From Deltaproteobacteria bacterium (GTDB taxonomy: Bacteria; Desulfobacterota; Desulfarculia; Desulfarculales; Desulfarculaceae): a DNA stretch of 64,000 nucleotides. Where the stretch lies: contig JAHLLK010000027.1 of assembly GCA_020444165.1 (NCBI GenBank), positions 1 through 64,000 on the forward strand, written 5' to 3'. Both the position numbers and the translations under genes were made by a program. Positions 27,639 through 35,913 of the stretch are shown here, in pieces. Numbering within the stretch: the first letter of the stretch is position 1; each line of letters starts with the position of its first letter. The notes under the pieces were generated by a model that was not told where the DNA came from, did no database searches, and worked only from the letters and a program-made list of their open reading frames with translations.

Positions 27639-28465
27639 GCCGCTTGACCGTGGTGGTGGACAACCTGGCCAGCCAGGGCGATCTGACCCCTGAGCATGGC
27701 CTGGCCATCTGGGTGGAGCACCAGGGCCGGGAGTATCTCCTGGACACGGGAGCCGGCGCGGCTTTGCTGCCCAACCTGGCGGCCCTGCACCTGGACCCGG
27801 CCCGCCTGACCGGGGTGATCCTGAGTCACGGCCATTTTGACCACGGCGGCGGCCTGGCCGCCCTGATGGAGGCCCGGGACCACGCGCCCCTGGGCTTGTG
27901 GTGTCACCGGGGGGTGTTCGACCGCCATCTCCTGCAATCGGGCGAAGAGCTTTTGCCCATCGGCCTGCCGGCCGGCGACGAGGCGGCCCACCGGGCCCTG
28001 GGCCTGGAGTTCCACTGGGTGGAAGGCCGGGGCTCCCTGGCCGAGGGCCTCACCGTGCTGGCCCCCATCCCCCGGCTCACCGATTTCGAGGGCCCGGCTC
28101 CGCTCTTGATGACCCAGCGCTCCGACGGGGAGGTGCTGCCCGATCCCTTCCACGACGATCTGGCCCTGGTGGTGGAAGGCCAGAAGCTCACCGCCGTGGT
28201 TTCGGGCTGCGCCCACGCCGGCATGGTCAACGTGATCCTGGCCGCCCAAGACGCCCTGGGCCGCCCGCCGGACCTGTTCGTGGGCGGCACCCACCTGGGC
28301 CCCGCCCCCCAGGACCAGGTGGACGCCACCCTGGCCTGGCTGAGCGGCCAGCCCGGCATCCGGGTGGTGGCCGGCCACTGCACCGGCGAGCGCGCCGGGG
28401 ACCTGGCCCGGGTCCTGGAAGACGGCTTCCGGCAACTCGCGGGCGGGCTGACGCTGGAACTGTAG
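27635..28465 (+). CDS. Metallo-beta-lactamase fold hydrolase
   Basis: A 276-residue cytoplasmic enzyme of the MBL superfamily, with motif SHGHFDHGGG (metal ligands), a downstream SGCAHAGMVN and a C-terminal GGTHLG...VVAGHCTG. This pattern resembles the group annotated as dihydromethanopterin/aminobenzene phosphate synthases, whose actual reaction varies. It begins in the ATGA overlap with the small Cys protein and is followed closely by a TtcA-like gene. Metal type (Zn or Fe) cannot be told. Confidence 0.85.
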   Translation: MSRLTVVVDNLASQGDLTPEHGLAIWVEHQGREYLLDTGAGAALLPNLAALHLDPARLTGVILSHGHFDHGGGLAALMEARDHAPLGLWCHRGVFDRHLLQSGEELLPIGLPAGDEAAHRALGLEFHWVEGRGSLAEGLTVLAPIPRLTDFEGPAPLLMTQRSDGEVLPDPFHDDLALVVEGQKLTAVVSGCAHAGMVNVILAAQDALGRPPDLFVGGTHLGPAPQDQVDATLAWLSGQPGIRVVAGHCTGERAGDLARVLEDGFRQLAGGLTLEL

Positions 28466-28467
28466 AA

Positions 28468-29217
28468 TTGGCCTATCTGGAAAGCCAGATCAAGAGCCTG
28501 GTGGGCCAGGCCGTGCACGGCTGGAGGCAGATCAAGAACGGCGACCGGGTGGCCGTGGGGCTCTCGGGCGGCAAGGACTCGCTCACCATGCTGAAAATGC
28601 TGGCCGAGCGCCGCGCCCGGGTGCCCATCGACTACCACCTGGAGGCCCTGCACATCGAGATGGGCTATGGCGCCGTGGACTTGGCCGCCCTGGCAGAGTT
28701 CTGCCGCGGTCTGGGCGTGAACTTCCATGTGTTCCACAGCGATTTCGGCCCCCGGGCCCACAGCCCGGAAAACCGCAAGAACAGCCCCTGCTTTTTCTGC
28801 ACCCTGCACCGCCGCAAGGAGCTGTTCATCCTGGCCGACCAGCTCTCCTGCAACAAGCTGGCCCTGGCCCACCACCAGGACGACATCCACGAAACCCTGC
28901 TCATGAACCTGTTCTACGCCGGCAACCTGGCCACCATGCTGCCGGTGCAGCCCTTGTTCCACGGGCGGCTGACCATCATCCGCCCCCTGAGCCTGGTGAC
29001 CGCGGACCAGTGCCGGCGCTTCGCCGCCCGCCAGGGCCTGCCGGTGCAGCCGCCGTGCTGCCCCTCGGCCGGCCACACCAAGCGGGCCGAGGTGGGGGCC
29101 CTGTTGGAATCCCTGTACCGCGGCAACAAGAAGGTCCGCCCCAACCTCTGGCACGCCCTGACCCACGCCGGCCTGGCCTCCCTGCCGCCGCCGCCGTTCC
29201 GGGGCAAGCGCGACTAG
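28468..29217 (+). CDS. TtcA-like tRNA thiolase / PP-loop ATPase
   Basis: A 249-residue protein with the PP-loop SGGKDS (about residue 32), CxxC in PCFFCTLHRRKELF and a third Cys in QPPCCPSAGH, the Fe-S ligand pattern of TtcA, which makes 2-thiocytidine in tRNA. LALAHHQDDIHETLLMNLFY is the other family signature. TTG start two bases after the MBL stop, with a weak ribosome site; a GTG at 28501 is an alternative. It ends just before hairpin H2. Confidence 0.85.
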   Translation: MAYLESQIKSLVGQAVHGWRQIKNGDRVAVGLSGGKDSLTMLKMLAERRARVPIDYHLEALHIEMGYGAVDLAALAEFCRGLGVNFHVFHSDFGPRAHSPENRKNSPCFFCTLHRRKELFILADQLSCNKLALAHHQDDIHETLLMNLFYAGNLATMLPVQPLFHGRLTIIRPLSLVTADQCRRFAARQGLPVQPPCCPSAGHTKRAEVGALLESLYRGNKKVRPNLWHALTHAGLASLPPPPFRGKRD

Positions 29218-29240
29218 GAAGTTTTCGGAAAAATGGGAAT

Positions 29241-29286
29241 GTGGGGGGAGACCCTTTTTTTGAAAAAAAAGGGGTCTCCCCCCCCA
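29241..29286 (+). terminator. Long hairpin terminator, family copy H2
   Basis: GTGGGGGGAGACCC plus T7 pairs across a short loop with A-run GGGTCTCCCCCC, followed by CCCCCCTTCCCC and AAAAAAACTT, as in H1. The stem differs from H1 (AGACCC/GGGTCT instead of AAACCCC/GGGGTTT) but stays paired. It follows the ttcA-like stop by about 20 bases. The remaining 280 bases to the SOD gene hold no other gene. Confidence 0.85.
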
Positions 29287-29569
29287 CCCCCCTTCCCCAA
29301 AAAAACTTCATGGTTTCAATTGGCTTGGGCCAGGGACGTCCCTTGTCGGGAATTCCCCAAAACAGTTAAGCGGCCCAAAACGACTACGGCACAATTACCC
29401 CCACCAGCTCCTGGCCGACGGCCAATCCGGCCGGCCGGCTCCCGACCTCCCCGGGTAAAATTCCCTTTCCCTGGCCCGTCAAACGCGTATCGTGGGAGAT
29501 AGGTATTCGAAATAGCGCCTGCTGGCGCTGTCCTCTGCCCCTATTCCCCTTGCTTTGGAGGACCGTTCC

Positions 29570-30289
29570 ATGAGCGAAAAAGCATCCCGCGCGGGTCTCA
29601 CCCGCCGCGAGTTCGTGACCGCCGCCGCCGTGGCCGCCGGCGCCGCCGCCCTGAGCCTGGCCGGGGCTCCGGCCCAGGCCGCTCCGGCCATGTCCGAGGA
29701 GGTGGTGCTGCCGCCCCTGCCCTGGAAAGAGAACGCCCTGGAGCCCATCATCTCCGCCCGCACCATCAGCTTCCATTACGGCAAGCACCACGCGGGTTAC
29801 GTCAAGAACACCAACAAACTCCTGGCCAGCTCGCCCCTGAAGGGCCTGCCCCTGCCGGAGATCATCGCCAAGACCTATGACAAGCAGGATCAGGTCGATC
29901 TGTTCAACAACGCGGCCCAGGTGTGGAATCACACCTTCTATTGGAACAGCCTGAGCCCGGTGCCCGGTGAGCCCAACGCGGACTTCATGGCCAAGGTCAA
30001 GGAGTCCTTCGGCAGCCTGCCGGTCTTGAAGGCCACCATCCAGCAAGCCGCCGCCCGGCGCTTTGGCAGCGGCTGGGCCTGGGTGGTGTTGGTGGACGGC
30101 AAGCTGAAGGTCTGGAACACGGCCAACGCCGACACCCCCCTGGCCCACGGCGCCAAGCCGCTGCTGACCGTGGACGTCTGGGAGCACGCCTATTACCTGG
30201 ATTACCAGAACCGGCGGGGCGACTACGTGAAGGGGGTGCTGGACCACCTGGCCAACTGGGGCTTTGCCTCGCAGAATTTGACCAGCTAG
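29570..30289 (+). CDS. Fe/Mn superoxide dismutase with Tat signal peptide
   Basis: A 239-residue superoxide dismutase. A twin-arginine signal (LTRREFVTAAAVAAG) precedes a mature enzyme that has all four metal ligands in typical settings (ISFHYGKHHAGYV, NHTFYWNS, DVWEHAYYLDY). The FGSGWAWVV stretch and QVWNHTFY favour the Fe type. Tat export means the metal is loaded in the cytoplasm and the enzyme works in the periplasm, protecting an anaerobe's exposed metalloenzymes. ATG after GGAGG. It is flanked by hairpins H2 and H3, so it is a single-gene unit. Confidence 0.92.
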   Translation: MSEKASRAGLTRREFVTAAAVAAGAAALSLAGAPAQAAPAMSEEVVLPPLPWKENALEPIISARTISFHYGKHHAGYVKNTNKLLASSPLKGLPLPEIIAKTYDKQDQVDLFNNAAQVWNHTFYWNSLSPVPGEPNADFMAKVKESFGSLPVLKATIQQAAARRFGSGWAWVVLVDGKLKVWNTANADTPLAHGAKPLLTVDVWEHAYYLDYQNRRGDYVKGVLDHLANWGFASQNLTS

Positions 30290-30309
30290 GTCGGAGAAAT
30301 GGGAAGATA

Positions 30310-30360
30310 TGGGGGGGGAACCCGCGGTGTCCCCCCCCACGCGCCTTCCCCCCAAAAAAA
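30310..30360 (+). terminator. Hairpin terminator, family copy H3 (degenerate)
   Basis: GGGGGGGG and CCCCCCCC arms at 30311-30338 followed by CGCCTTCCCCCC and an A-run, directly after the SOD gene. It keeps the GAAGAT lead-in and CTTCCCCCC-A tail of the family, but the stem is shorter and imperfect. Confidence 0.6.
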
Positions 30361-30540
30361 TAATAAATTCAAAGAGCAGTGGTTGAAAACAGCCCGCTGA
30401 ACCGGCCTGGGAGCCTGCCGCCGCCGCGCTTCCACCAGGCTCCGCGGTAGCATTTCCCCACCGGGCCGCCGGGCCTCCCGGCGGCCTCCGGCCCCGGGGA
30501 GCCCGGCGGAGCACCCCGCGGCCTGGTCGGCTTTTTCACC

Positions 30541-30569
30541 TTGACAAGGCACTTCCGTCTCTTTAATGT
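30541..30569 (+). promoter_or_regulatory. Strong sigma-70-type promoter for sat
   Basis: Perfect TTGACA, 17-base spacer, TAATGT, about 290 bases before sat. This leaves a long leader, which includes the Rex-like site. The 180 bases before it, back to H3, hold nothing recognisable. Confidence 0.6.
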
Positions 30570-30687
30570 ATCGGAGATCGGAGGAAAAAAAGGGGTGCGC
30601 CCAAGGTGCGGGAATTCCCGCGCGGCGGGGAACATCCCTCGGAAGCGGAGAGCGACGGGGCGAGGGCCCCGCTTTCTTGGCAACCTG

Positions 30688-30705
30688 TTGTTAAGATTTG
30701 CACAA
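30688..30705 (+). promoter_or_regulatory. Rex-like operator in the sat leader
   Basis: TTGTTAAGATTTGCACAA has two 7-base arms related by inversion at 5 of 7 positions, matching the Rex pattern TTGTKAANNNNTTMACAA closely. Rex is known to repress sat in Desulfovibrio by sensing NADH/NAD+, so the site is biologically sensible. It is about 120 bases beyond the predicted -10, so it would act as a roadblock or a nearer promoter may exist. Confidence 0.5.
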
Positions 30706-30856
30706 GGGGCCCTACCCTCAAACGAAAAGTCGCTCTTAGCCGCGGCTCCGGCCGCGGATTTCGCAGAGGCAGCTCTCAATATGGTAAGCCGCCGTACCCC
30801 GGCGGGCGCCGCCCCCGCGGGAGGCGCAGGAGATTCTTAACTGAAGGAGGAAGGTA

Positions 30857-32071
30857 ATGGCACTGGTTCCCCCCCATGGTGGAGGCGATCTTAAGCCGCT
30901 GTTGTTGGAAGGTGATGCTCTTAAGGCCGAGATCAAAGCCGCCGAGGGCTACAAGAAGCTCAACGTGACCTCCCGTGAAGCCTGCGACTGCTTCATGCTG
31001 GGCATCGGCGCTTTCACCCCCCTGCCGGGTTTCATGGGCAAGGCCGACTGGCAGGGCGTCTGTGACAAGATGCAGCTGACCACCGGCGTGTTCTGGCCGA
31101 TTCCGATCACCTGCAGCGCCGACGACTCCGACGGCATCGAGGTGGGCGACAAGGTCGCTCTGTACAATGACGAGTACGGAGGACTCATCGCTACCCTGGC
31201 CGTGACCGAGAAATACGAGATCGACAAGGCTCACGAGTGCCGCAAGGTCTTCACCACCGATGACATGGAACACCCCGGTGTCCAGAAGGTCATGGCCCAG
31301 AAGAAATACAATCTGGCCGGCACGGTGAAGGTGGTGAGCGAGGGCGGCTTCCCCGAGGAGTACGGCGACCTGTACGCCCGTCCCGTCGAGACCCGGAAGC
31401 TGTTCGAGGAGCTGGGCTGGTCCCGCGTGGCCGCTTTCCAGACCCGCAACCCCATGCACCGCAGCCACGAGTACCTGGCCAAGATCGCGGTCGAGGTTAT
31501 GGACGGCGTGATCATTCACCAGATCCTGGGCAAGCTGAAGGCCGGCGACATTCCCGCCGACGTCCGCGTCCAGGCCATCAACGCCCTGGTGGACAACTAC
31601 TTCGTGAAGGGCACCGTGGTTTCCAAGGGCTACCCCATGGAAATGCGTTACGCCGGTCCCCGTGAGGCCCTGCTGCACGCCGTGTTCCGTCAAAACTTCG
31701 GCTGCTCCCACCTGATCGTGGGCCGCGACCACGCCGGCGTGGGCGACTACTACGGCCCCTTCGACGCCCAGAAGATCTTCTACGAGTTGCCCGCGGGCAG
31801 CCTGGTCCTGGAGCCCCTGCCGATCGACTGGACCTTCTACTGCCGCAAGTGCGAGGGCATGGCCTCCATGAAGACCTGCCCCCACGGCAAGGAAGACCGC
31901 ATGCTCCTGTCCGGCACCATGGTCCGCAAGACCCTCTCCGAGGGTGGCGACCTGCCCCGGGAGTTCTCCCGTCCCGAGATCGTCAAGATCCTGCAGCACT
32001 ACTACCAGAACCTGGACGAAAAGGTGGAGATCAAGCTCCACGGCGCCGCCACTGGCGACGTGAAAAAGTAA
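30857..32071 (+). CDS. sat: Sulfate adenylyltransferase (dissimilatory ATP sulfurylase)
   Basis: A 404-residue cytoplasmic enzyme that activates sulfate to APS with ATP, the first step of dissimilatory sulfate reduction. Active-site motifs [12 protein letters not shown] (QxRNPxHxxH) and [11 protein letters not shown] are intact. A zinc-binding [13 protein letters not shown] motif is typical of the homo-oligomeric form from sulfate reducers. Strong SD (AAGGAGGAAGG). Codon choice (many CGT, GGC, AAG and few rare codons) suggests high expression. It is monocistronic, with a leader promoter upstream and a perfect terminator downstream. Confidence 0.97.
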   Translation: MALVPPHGGGDLKPLLLEGDALKAEIKAAEGYKKLNVTSREACDCFMLGIGAFTPLPGFMGKADWQGVCDKMQLTTGVFWPIPITCSADDSDGIEVGDKVALYNDEYGGLIATLAVTEKYEIDKAHECRKVFTTDDMEHPGVQKVMAQKKYNLAGTVKVVSEGGFPEEYGDLYARPVETRKLFEELGWSRVAAFQTRNPMHRSHEYLAKIAVEVMDGVIIHQILGKLKAGDIPADVRVQAINALVDNYFVKGTVVSKGYPMEMRYAGPREALLHAVFRQNFGCSHLIVGRDHAGVGDYYGPFDAQKIFYELPAGSLVLEPLPIDWTFYCRKCEGMASMKTCPHGKEDRMLLSGTMVRKTLSEGGDLPREFSRPEIVKILQHYYQNLDEKVEIKLHGAATGDVKK

Positions 32072-32094
32072 GCCAGGTTTTTTCCGGCTGAAAT

Positions 32095-32128
32095 GCGGCG
32101 GCCCCCTGCGGGGGGCCGCCGCTGTTTT
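32095..32128 (+). terminator. Intrinsic terminator after sat
   Basis: GCGGCGGCCCCC and GGGGGCCGCCGC form a 12-base stem over a TGCG-type loop, followed by TGTTTT, 24 bases beyond the sat stop. Confidence 0.9.
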
Positions 32129-32424
32129 ACGCCGGCCGAAAAAGGTGGCTCGCGGCCGGGGCGCGTGCCCCTGGCCCCGCCTCATAGGGCTATGCCTGGC
32201 GCCAGCAGGCTGTGGAAAAACATCCTGTCGGCGAAGCGGGGCACATGGTTGACCGGGAAAAAGAAAATGGTCTACCATGCTAAAAATTCAAAAGATTGCC
32301 CTCACAGAGGAGGTTTCGGCGAGAAATCGCCAAAAGCCAGAGGCCAGGTGGCCTAGGGAGCCCATCCGCGGAAGGAACCAAGGGAAGCGGGGCGACGGAT
32401 GCCTGATTCGCCGCAGATCCAAAG

Positions 32425-33465
32425 ATGGAAATGATGGATATAACATTTTTCCAAGTTGACGCGTTCGCCTCCCGGGTCTTTTCCGGCAACCCGGCCGGAG
32501 TCTGTTTGCTGGCCTCCTGGTTGCCCGACGAAGTTCTGCAGTCCCTTGCCGCCGAGAACAATCTCTCCGAGACCGCGTTCTTGGTGGAGCGGGACCGCGG
32601 TTACGACCTGCGCTGGTTCACCCCCAAAGTGAGAGCATTGCACGGGGCGTCCCGCCCCGTGCAATGTCGGCTTGGCAAAAACGCGACTCCACCCCAGCAA
32701 GCAGAGCTTGCCGGGGCCCGGGTTTTGCCAAGCCTCACAAATTACAAGCTTTTTGAATCCTGCAATTTGGCGGGCCATCCTTGGCCCGCATCGGCCATTG
32801 CCTGCCGTAATCATGTTTCACAGCCATTTTTGACATAATATCAACACGTTTAGTGGGTTTCACCATGCAAAGGCCTCAAAGTGGAAGTGGACCTGTGTGG
32901 TCATGCCACGCTGGCCAGCGGTCACGTCATCTTCGAATATGTGAACCGCGGCTTGGCCAGCATTGTCTTCAGTAGCAGGAGCGGCGATTTGCTTGTGGAG
33001 CGTAAAGAGAATCTGCTGTTCATGGATTTTCCGTCCCGCAAGCCGGCGCCCTGCGTTCCCCCGGCGGGTCTCGCCTCCCTGCTCGGCGCGTCTCCCTCTC
33101 CGGTGTTTTCCTCCCGGGATATAATGGCGGTGTTCGAGGATGAAAACACGGTCAGGAACCTCGCGCCTGACCTGGCTCGGGTGGCGGAACTCGCAACCTT
33201 CGCCCTGATCGTGACCGCCCCGGGAAAAGAAGCGGATTTTGTTTCCCGTTTTTTTGCGCCGGGCGCGGGGGTTCCCGAAGATCCGGTGACCGGCTCGTCG
33301 CATTGCACGCTCATTCCATATTGGGCGGAGCGACTGGGCAAAACGAACCTGCGAGCCCTTCAGCTGAGCAAACGTGGGGGCGAACTTTTCTGTGCGCACA
33401 AGAAAGACCGGGTCTCCATAGGAGGAGCCTGTGTAACTTATCTGGCCGGGACTATCACCATATAA
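32425..33465 (+). pseudogene. PhzF-family isomerase gene split by mobile element M5
   Basis: A PhzF/YddE-type epimerase (phenazine-biosynthesis-like) interrupted by a 247-bp insertion. The first part (32425-32630) reads ITFFQVDAFASRVFSGNPAG and ends RWFTPK; the second (from 32881) resumes VEVDLCGHATLASGHV, exactly the expected continuation. PEDPVTGSSHCTL near the end is also typical. The AAAGT on both sides is a target duplication. Element plus duplication is 252 bases, so the frame is kept, but the element contributes in-frame TAA (32836) and TAG (32851). Removing it would restore a protein of about 262 residues with its catalytic Glu in NNLSETAF. A TTGACC/TACCAT promoter (32249-32278) precedes it. 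Recent inactivation is likely. Confidence 0.92.
32631..32877 (+). mobile_element. Small structured mobile element, copy M5, inserted in phzF
   Basis: A 247-bp element nearly identical to M1 by eye, inserted in phzF with AAAGT duplicated at 32626-32630 and 32878-32882. Its ends are GAGAGCATTGCACGGGG and CATGCAAAGGCCTC. All internal hairpins of M1 are present. The coding sequence on either side is intact, so the ends and duplication are defined to the base. This is the anchor copy for the element family. Confidence 0.95.
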
Positions 33466-33600
33466 AAGCTCGACCGGGCGGACGTCGTTGACGAATCATC
33501 ACGGTGCGTTCAGGCGCACAGGCCCAAAGACGTTCGTGTCCGCAACCGCGCCTGTTGGCCAAACGTGGTCTGCACCAGGCGGTATTTAAAGGCAAGAGTC

Positions 33601-34320
33601 ATGGCTTTGAAGATCGGCATCGTGGGCGGTATCGGCCCGGAATCCACCCTGGATTATTACAAGGGCATTATCCAGGCATGCAAAAAGCGTGGCTTGGGTA
33701 TGAACTTTCCGGAAGTGGTGCTTTACAGCGCCAGCCTGGGCGAACTCATGGAGCTGATGGACTCCGGGCGTTGGGATGAGCTGGTGGATTGGCTGGTCGC
33801 CAAGCTCGGGTTTCTGCAGCGGGCAGGGGCCGACTTCGCCGCCATAGCCTCCAACTCACCCCACCTGGTTTTCGACCAGGTGGCGCGCCGCTCGCCCCTG
33901 CCGCTGATCAGCATCGTGGAGGCCGCCAGGGCCCAGGCCGTCCGCTTGGGGCTGCAACAGCCGGGCCTCTTGGGCACCCGCTTCACCATGTCCTCGGACT
34001 TTTTTCCCAAGGTGTTCGCCCCGGCGGGCCTGCAGCTCTCCGTGCCCCCGCCGGCGGAGCAGGATCTTATTCACCAGCGGCTTTTCGCGGAAATCGAGCT
34101 GGGCATCATCAAGGACTCCACCCGGCAGGAACTACTGGCGATCGTCGACGGCATGAAACAGCGCCAGGGCATAGACGGCCTTATCCTGGGCTGCACCGAA
34201 TTGCCCCTTATCCTGCCGGAAGAGAGCTACCTGGGCCTGCCGGTCATCAACACCACGGCCGTGCATGTGGAAGCCATGGTGCGGTGCTGTTTGCAGGGCG
34301 ACGCCCAGTCTGCCCTTTGA
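33601..34320 (+). CDS. Aspartate/glutamate racemase-family protein
   Basis: A 239-residue two-domain protein of the cofactor-independent amino acid racemase family. The N-terminal GIVGGIGPESTLDYY is the family signature. The C-terminal catalytic Cys is present in LILGCTELPL. The first catalytic Cys (usually CNT) is replaced by Ser-Asn-Ser in IASNSPHLV, so activity may be altered or one-sided, as in some broad-specificity racemases. AAAGGCAAGAG precedes the ATG. It sits 136 bases after the broken phzF and before an isochorismatase-like gene; joint function is unclear. Confidence 0.88.
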   Translation: MALKIGIVGGIGPESTLDYYKGIIQACKKRGLGMNFPEVVLYSASLGELMELMDSGRWDELVDWLVAKLGFLQRAGADFAAIASNSPHLVFDQVARRSPLPLISIVEAARAQAVRLGLQQPGLLGTRFTMSSDFFPKVFAPAGLQLSVPPPAEQDLIHQRLFAEIELGIIKDSTRQELLAIVDGMKQRQGIDGLILGCTELPLILPEESYLGLPVINTTAVHVEAMVRCCLQGDAQSAL

Positions 34321-34367
34321 GTTGATTTAACGTAAGCTCCTGAGAGGGTACCCAAGGAGGACTTCGC

Positions 34368-34937
34368 ATGAAAACAGCCGTGGTGGTGGTGGATATGGTA
34401 AAGGACAACCTGGAGCTGTCGGCCCATCCCCGCCTGGCCGAGCGCTGCCAGGCCATCGTGCCGGCCGTGAACCGCCTCCTGGCCGGGGCGCGGCAGCGGG
34501 GCTGGCCCGTGGTGTTCGCCACCGACTCCTTCCTGCCCGGCGACTTCCTGTTTGGCGGGCGCATGAAGGAGCATTCCCTCCGGGGCACCGAGGGGGCGGA
34601 GGTCAGCGGGTTGTTGGAACAGAAGCCCGGCGATGTGTGGCTGCCCAAGCGCCGGCTCTCGGCCTTTTACAAGACCGACCTGGACCAGACGCTCCGCCTC
34701 TGGGGGGTGGAGCGGGTGGCGGCCTGCGGGCTCATGACCAACTTCTGCGTGCTGGCCACCGCCCTGGACGCCATCAGCCACGACTTCCGCGCCGTGTTGG
34801 TGGAGGACGCCTCGGCCGCCCACAAGGACGAATTGCACACCGGCTGCCTGGACCTCTACCGGTCCAACCCCCTGGCGCCCTTGTTCCAGGTGCAGACCGT
34901 GGCCCAGCTCCTGGCTGGAGATGGGGAGGGGGCCTGA
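34368..34937 (+). CDS. Isochorismatase-like cysteine hydrolase
   Basis: A 189-residue cytoplasmic hydrolase. The catalytic triad is visible: Asp in VVVVDMVKDN (about residue 9), Lys in WLPKRRLSAFY, and Cys in GLMTNFCVLATALDA. This family includes nicotinamidases and ureidohydrolases; the substrate cannot be assigned. It starts with an ATG after AAGGAGG, 47 bases after the racemase gene, so the two may be co-transcribed. The 450 bases downstream hold the composite element M6 and no gene. Confidence 0.87.
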   Translation: MKTAVVVVDMVKDNLELSAHPRLAERCQAIVPAVNRLLAGARQRGWPVVFATDSFLPGDFLFGGRMKEHSLRGTEGAEVSGLLEQKPGDVWLPKRRLSAFYKTDLDQTLRLWGVERVAACGLMTNFCVLATALDAISHDFRAVLVEDASAAHKDELHTGCLDLYRSNPLAPLFQVQTVAQLLAGDGEGA

Positions 34938-35075
34938 TCCCCGGCGGTTGGCCGGGATTGCCTGCGAAGGCTGACGGGTGTAATAATCCTGTACAGAATA
35001 TCAAGCAAGTACGTCCACCCCGCTTGGGTGGCCGCAGTTTTTCAGATGTGCTTCCGGCGGCCGATATCGCCGAAC

Positions 35076-35329
35076 GAGGCCGATGCACGACGATTGCAAA
35101 AATGTCTGATAATGAACGAGGCCATTGCATGGTGAAACACATAAATCATGTTGATATTATGTCAAAACTGGCTGTGGAACATGATTACGGCAGGCAATGG
35201 CCGATGCGGGCCATGGATGGCCCGCCAAATAGCGAGCCTTAAAGGCGAGTGATTTGCGAGTCTTGGCAAAATCGCACTTTTGCCAAGACTCCAGAATGCA
35301 CGGTGCAGGACGCACCGCGCATCATTCTC
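35076..35329 (-). mobile_element. Small structured mobile element, copy M6 with duplicated end
   Basis: A minus-strand copy whose outer boundary at 35329 is CATTCTC. At the other side there are two successive right-end sequences: GAGGCCATTGCATGG at 35118 (M1/M5 type) and a second GAGGCCGATGCACGA at 35076 (M2/M3 type), 42 bases apart. Helix GAGTCTTGGCAAAA with TTTTGCCAAGACTC is perfect. The two end types suggest recombination or nested insertion. No matching 5-bp duplication is visible. It lies 60 bases before the NuoE-like gene and could affect its transcription. Confidence 0.75.
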
Positions 35330-35388
35330 AGAAGATGCCCGGCAGGGTGTTGCCCGACAACCTGCTGAAGCCACAAGGAGGGCCCTAG

Positions 35389-35883
35389 ATGAGTTCTTCC
35401 CAGCATGCCTTGGCCGAGGCGGAGGTGTTGGACCCCGCGGTGCTGGACCGCATCATCATGCAGGATTTCCAAGGCGATAAATCCAACCTGGTGATGATCC
35501 TGCAAGCCATTCAAGCCGCGTTCGGCTATCTGCCCCAAGAGGCCCTGCGCCACACCGCGTCCCAACTGGCCATCCCCCTCAGCCACGTCTACTCGGTGGG
35601 AACCTTCTACTCCACCTTCAGCTTCGAGCCCAAGGGCCGCCACGTCGTCACCGTGTGCATGGGCACCGCCTGCCACGTGCGCGGCGCCGGCCGCATCCTG
35701 GACAGCCTCTCCAAAAGCCTGGCCGTGGCCCCGGGCGGCACCACGGGTGACCAGCGCTTCACCCTGGAGACGGTCCGTTGCGTGGGTTGCTGCTCCCTGG
35801 GCCCGGTGGTCCGGGTGGACAACGACACTCACGGCCGGGTGGATCAGGACGACCTGGCGTCGATCATGGACCACTACGAGTAG
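35389..35883 (+). CDS. NuoE-like [2Fe-2S] thioredoxin-fold subunit
   Basis: A 164-residue subunit of a NADH-dehydrogenase-type complex (24-kDa/HndA/HydC family). Residues 20-80 form a helical domain, then a thioredoxin-like ferredoxin with ligands in VCMGTACHVRGA and RCVGCCSLGP. ATG after AAGGAGG. It is followed by the NuoF-like gene after 30 bases. The three-gene unit (35389-38704) has the make-up of the diaphorase part of soluble hydrogenases, formate dehydrogenases or electron-bifurcating enzymes; no catalytic partner lies nearby on this strand. Confidence 0.9.
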   Translation: MSSSQHALAEAEVLDPAVLDRIIMQDFQGDKSNLVMILQAIQAAFGYLPQEALRHTASQLAIPLSHVYSVGTFYSTFSFEPKGRHVVTVCMGTACHVRGAGRILDSLSKSLAVAPGGTTGDQRFTLETVRCVGCCSLGPVVRVDNDTHGRVDQDDLASIMDHYE

Positions 35884-35913
35884 GCCGGACCTGCCGGGAA
35901 AGGCGAGGATTGC

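Noticed and set aside
35076..35329. Target duplication for M6
   Set aside because: The flanking 5-mers (AGAAG on one side, TGAAC or CGAAC on the other) are not a convincing match.
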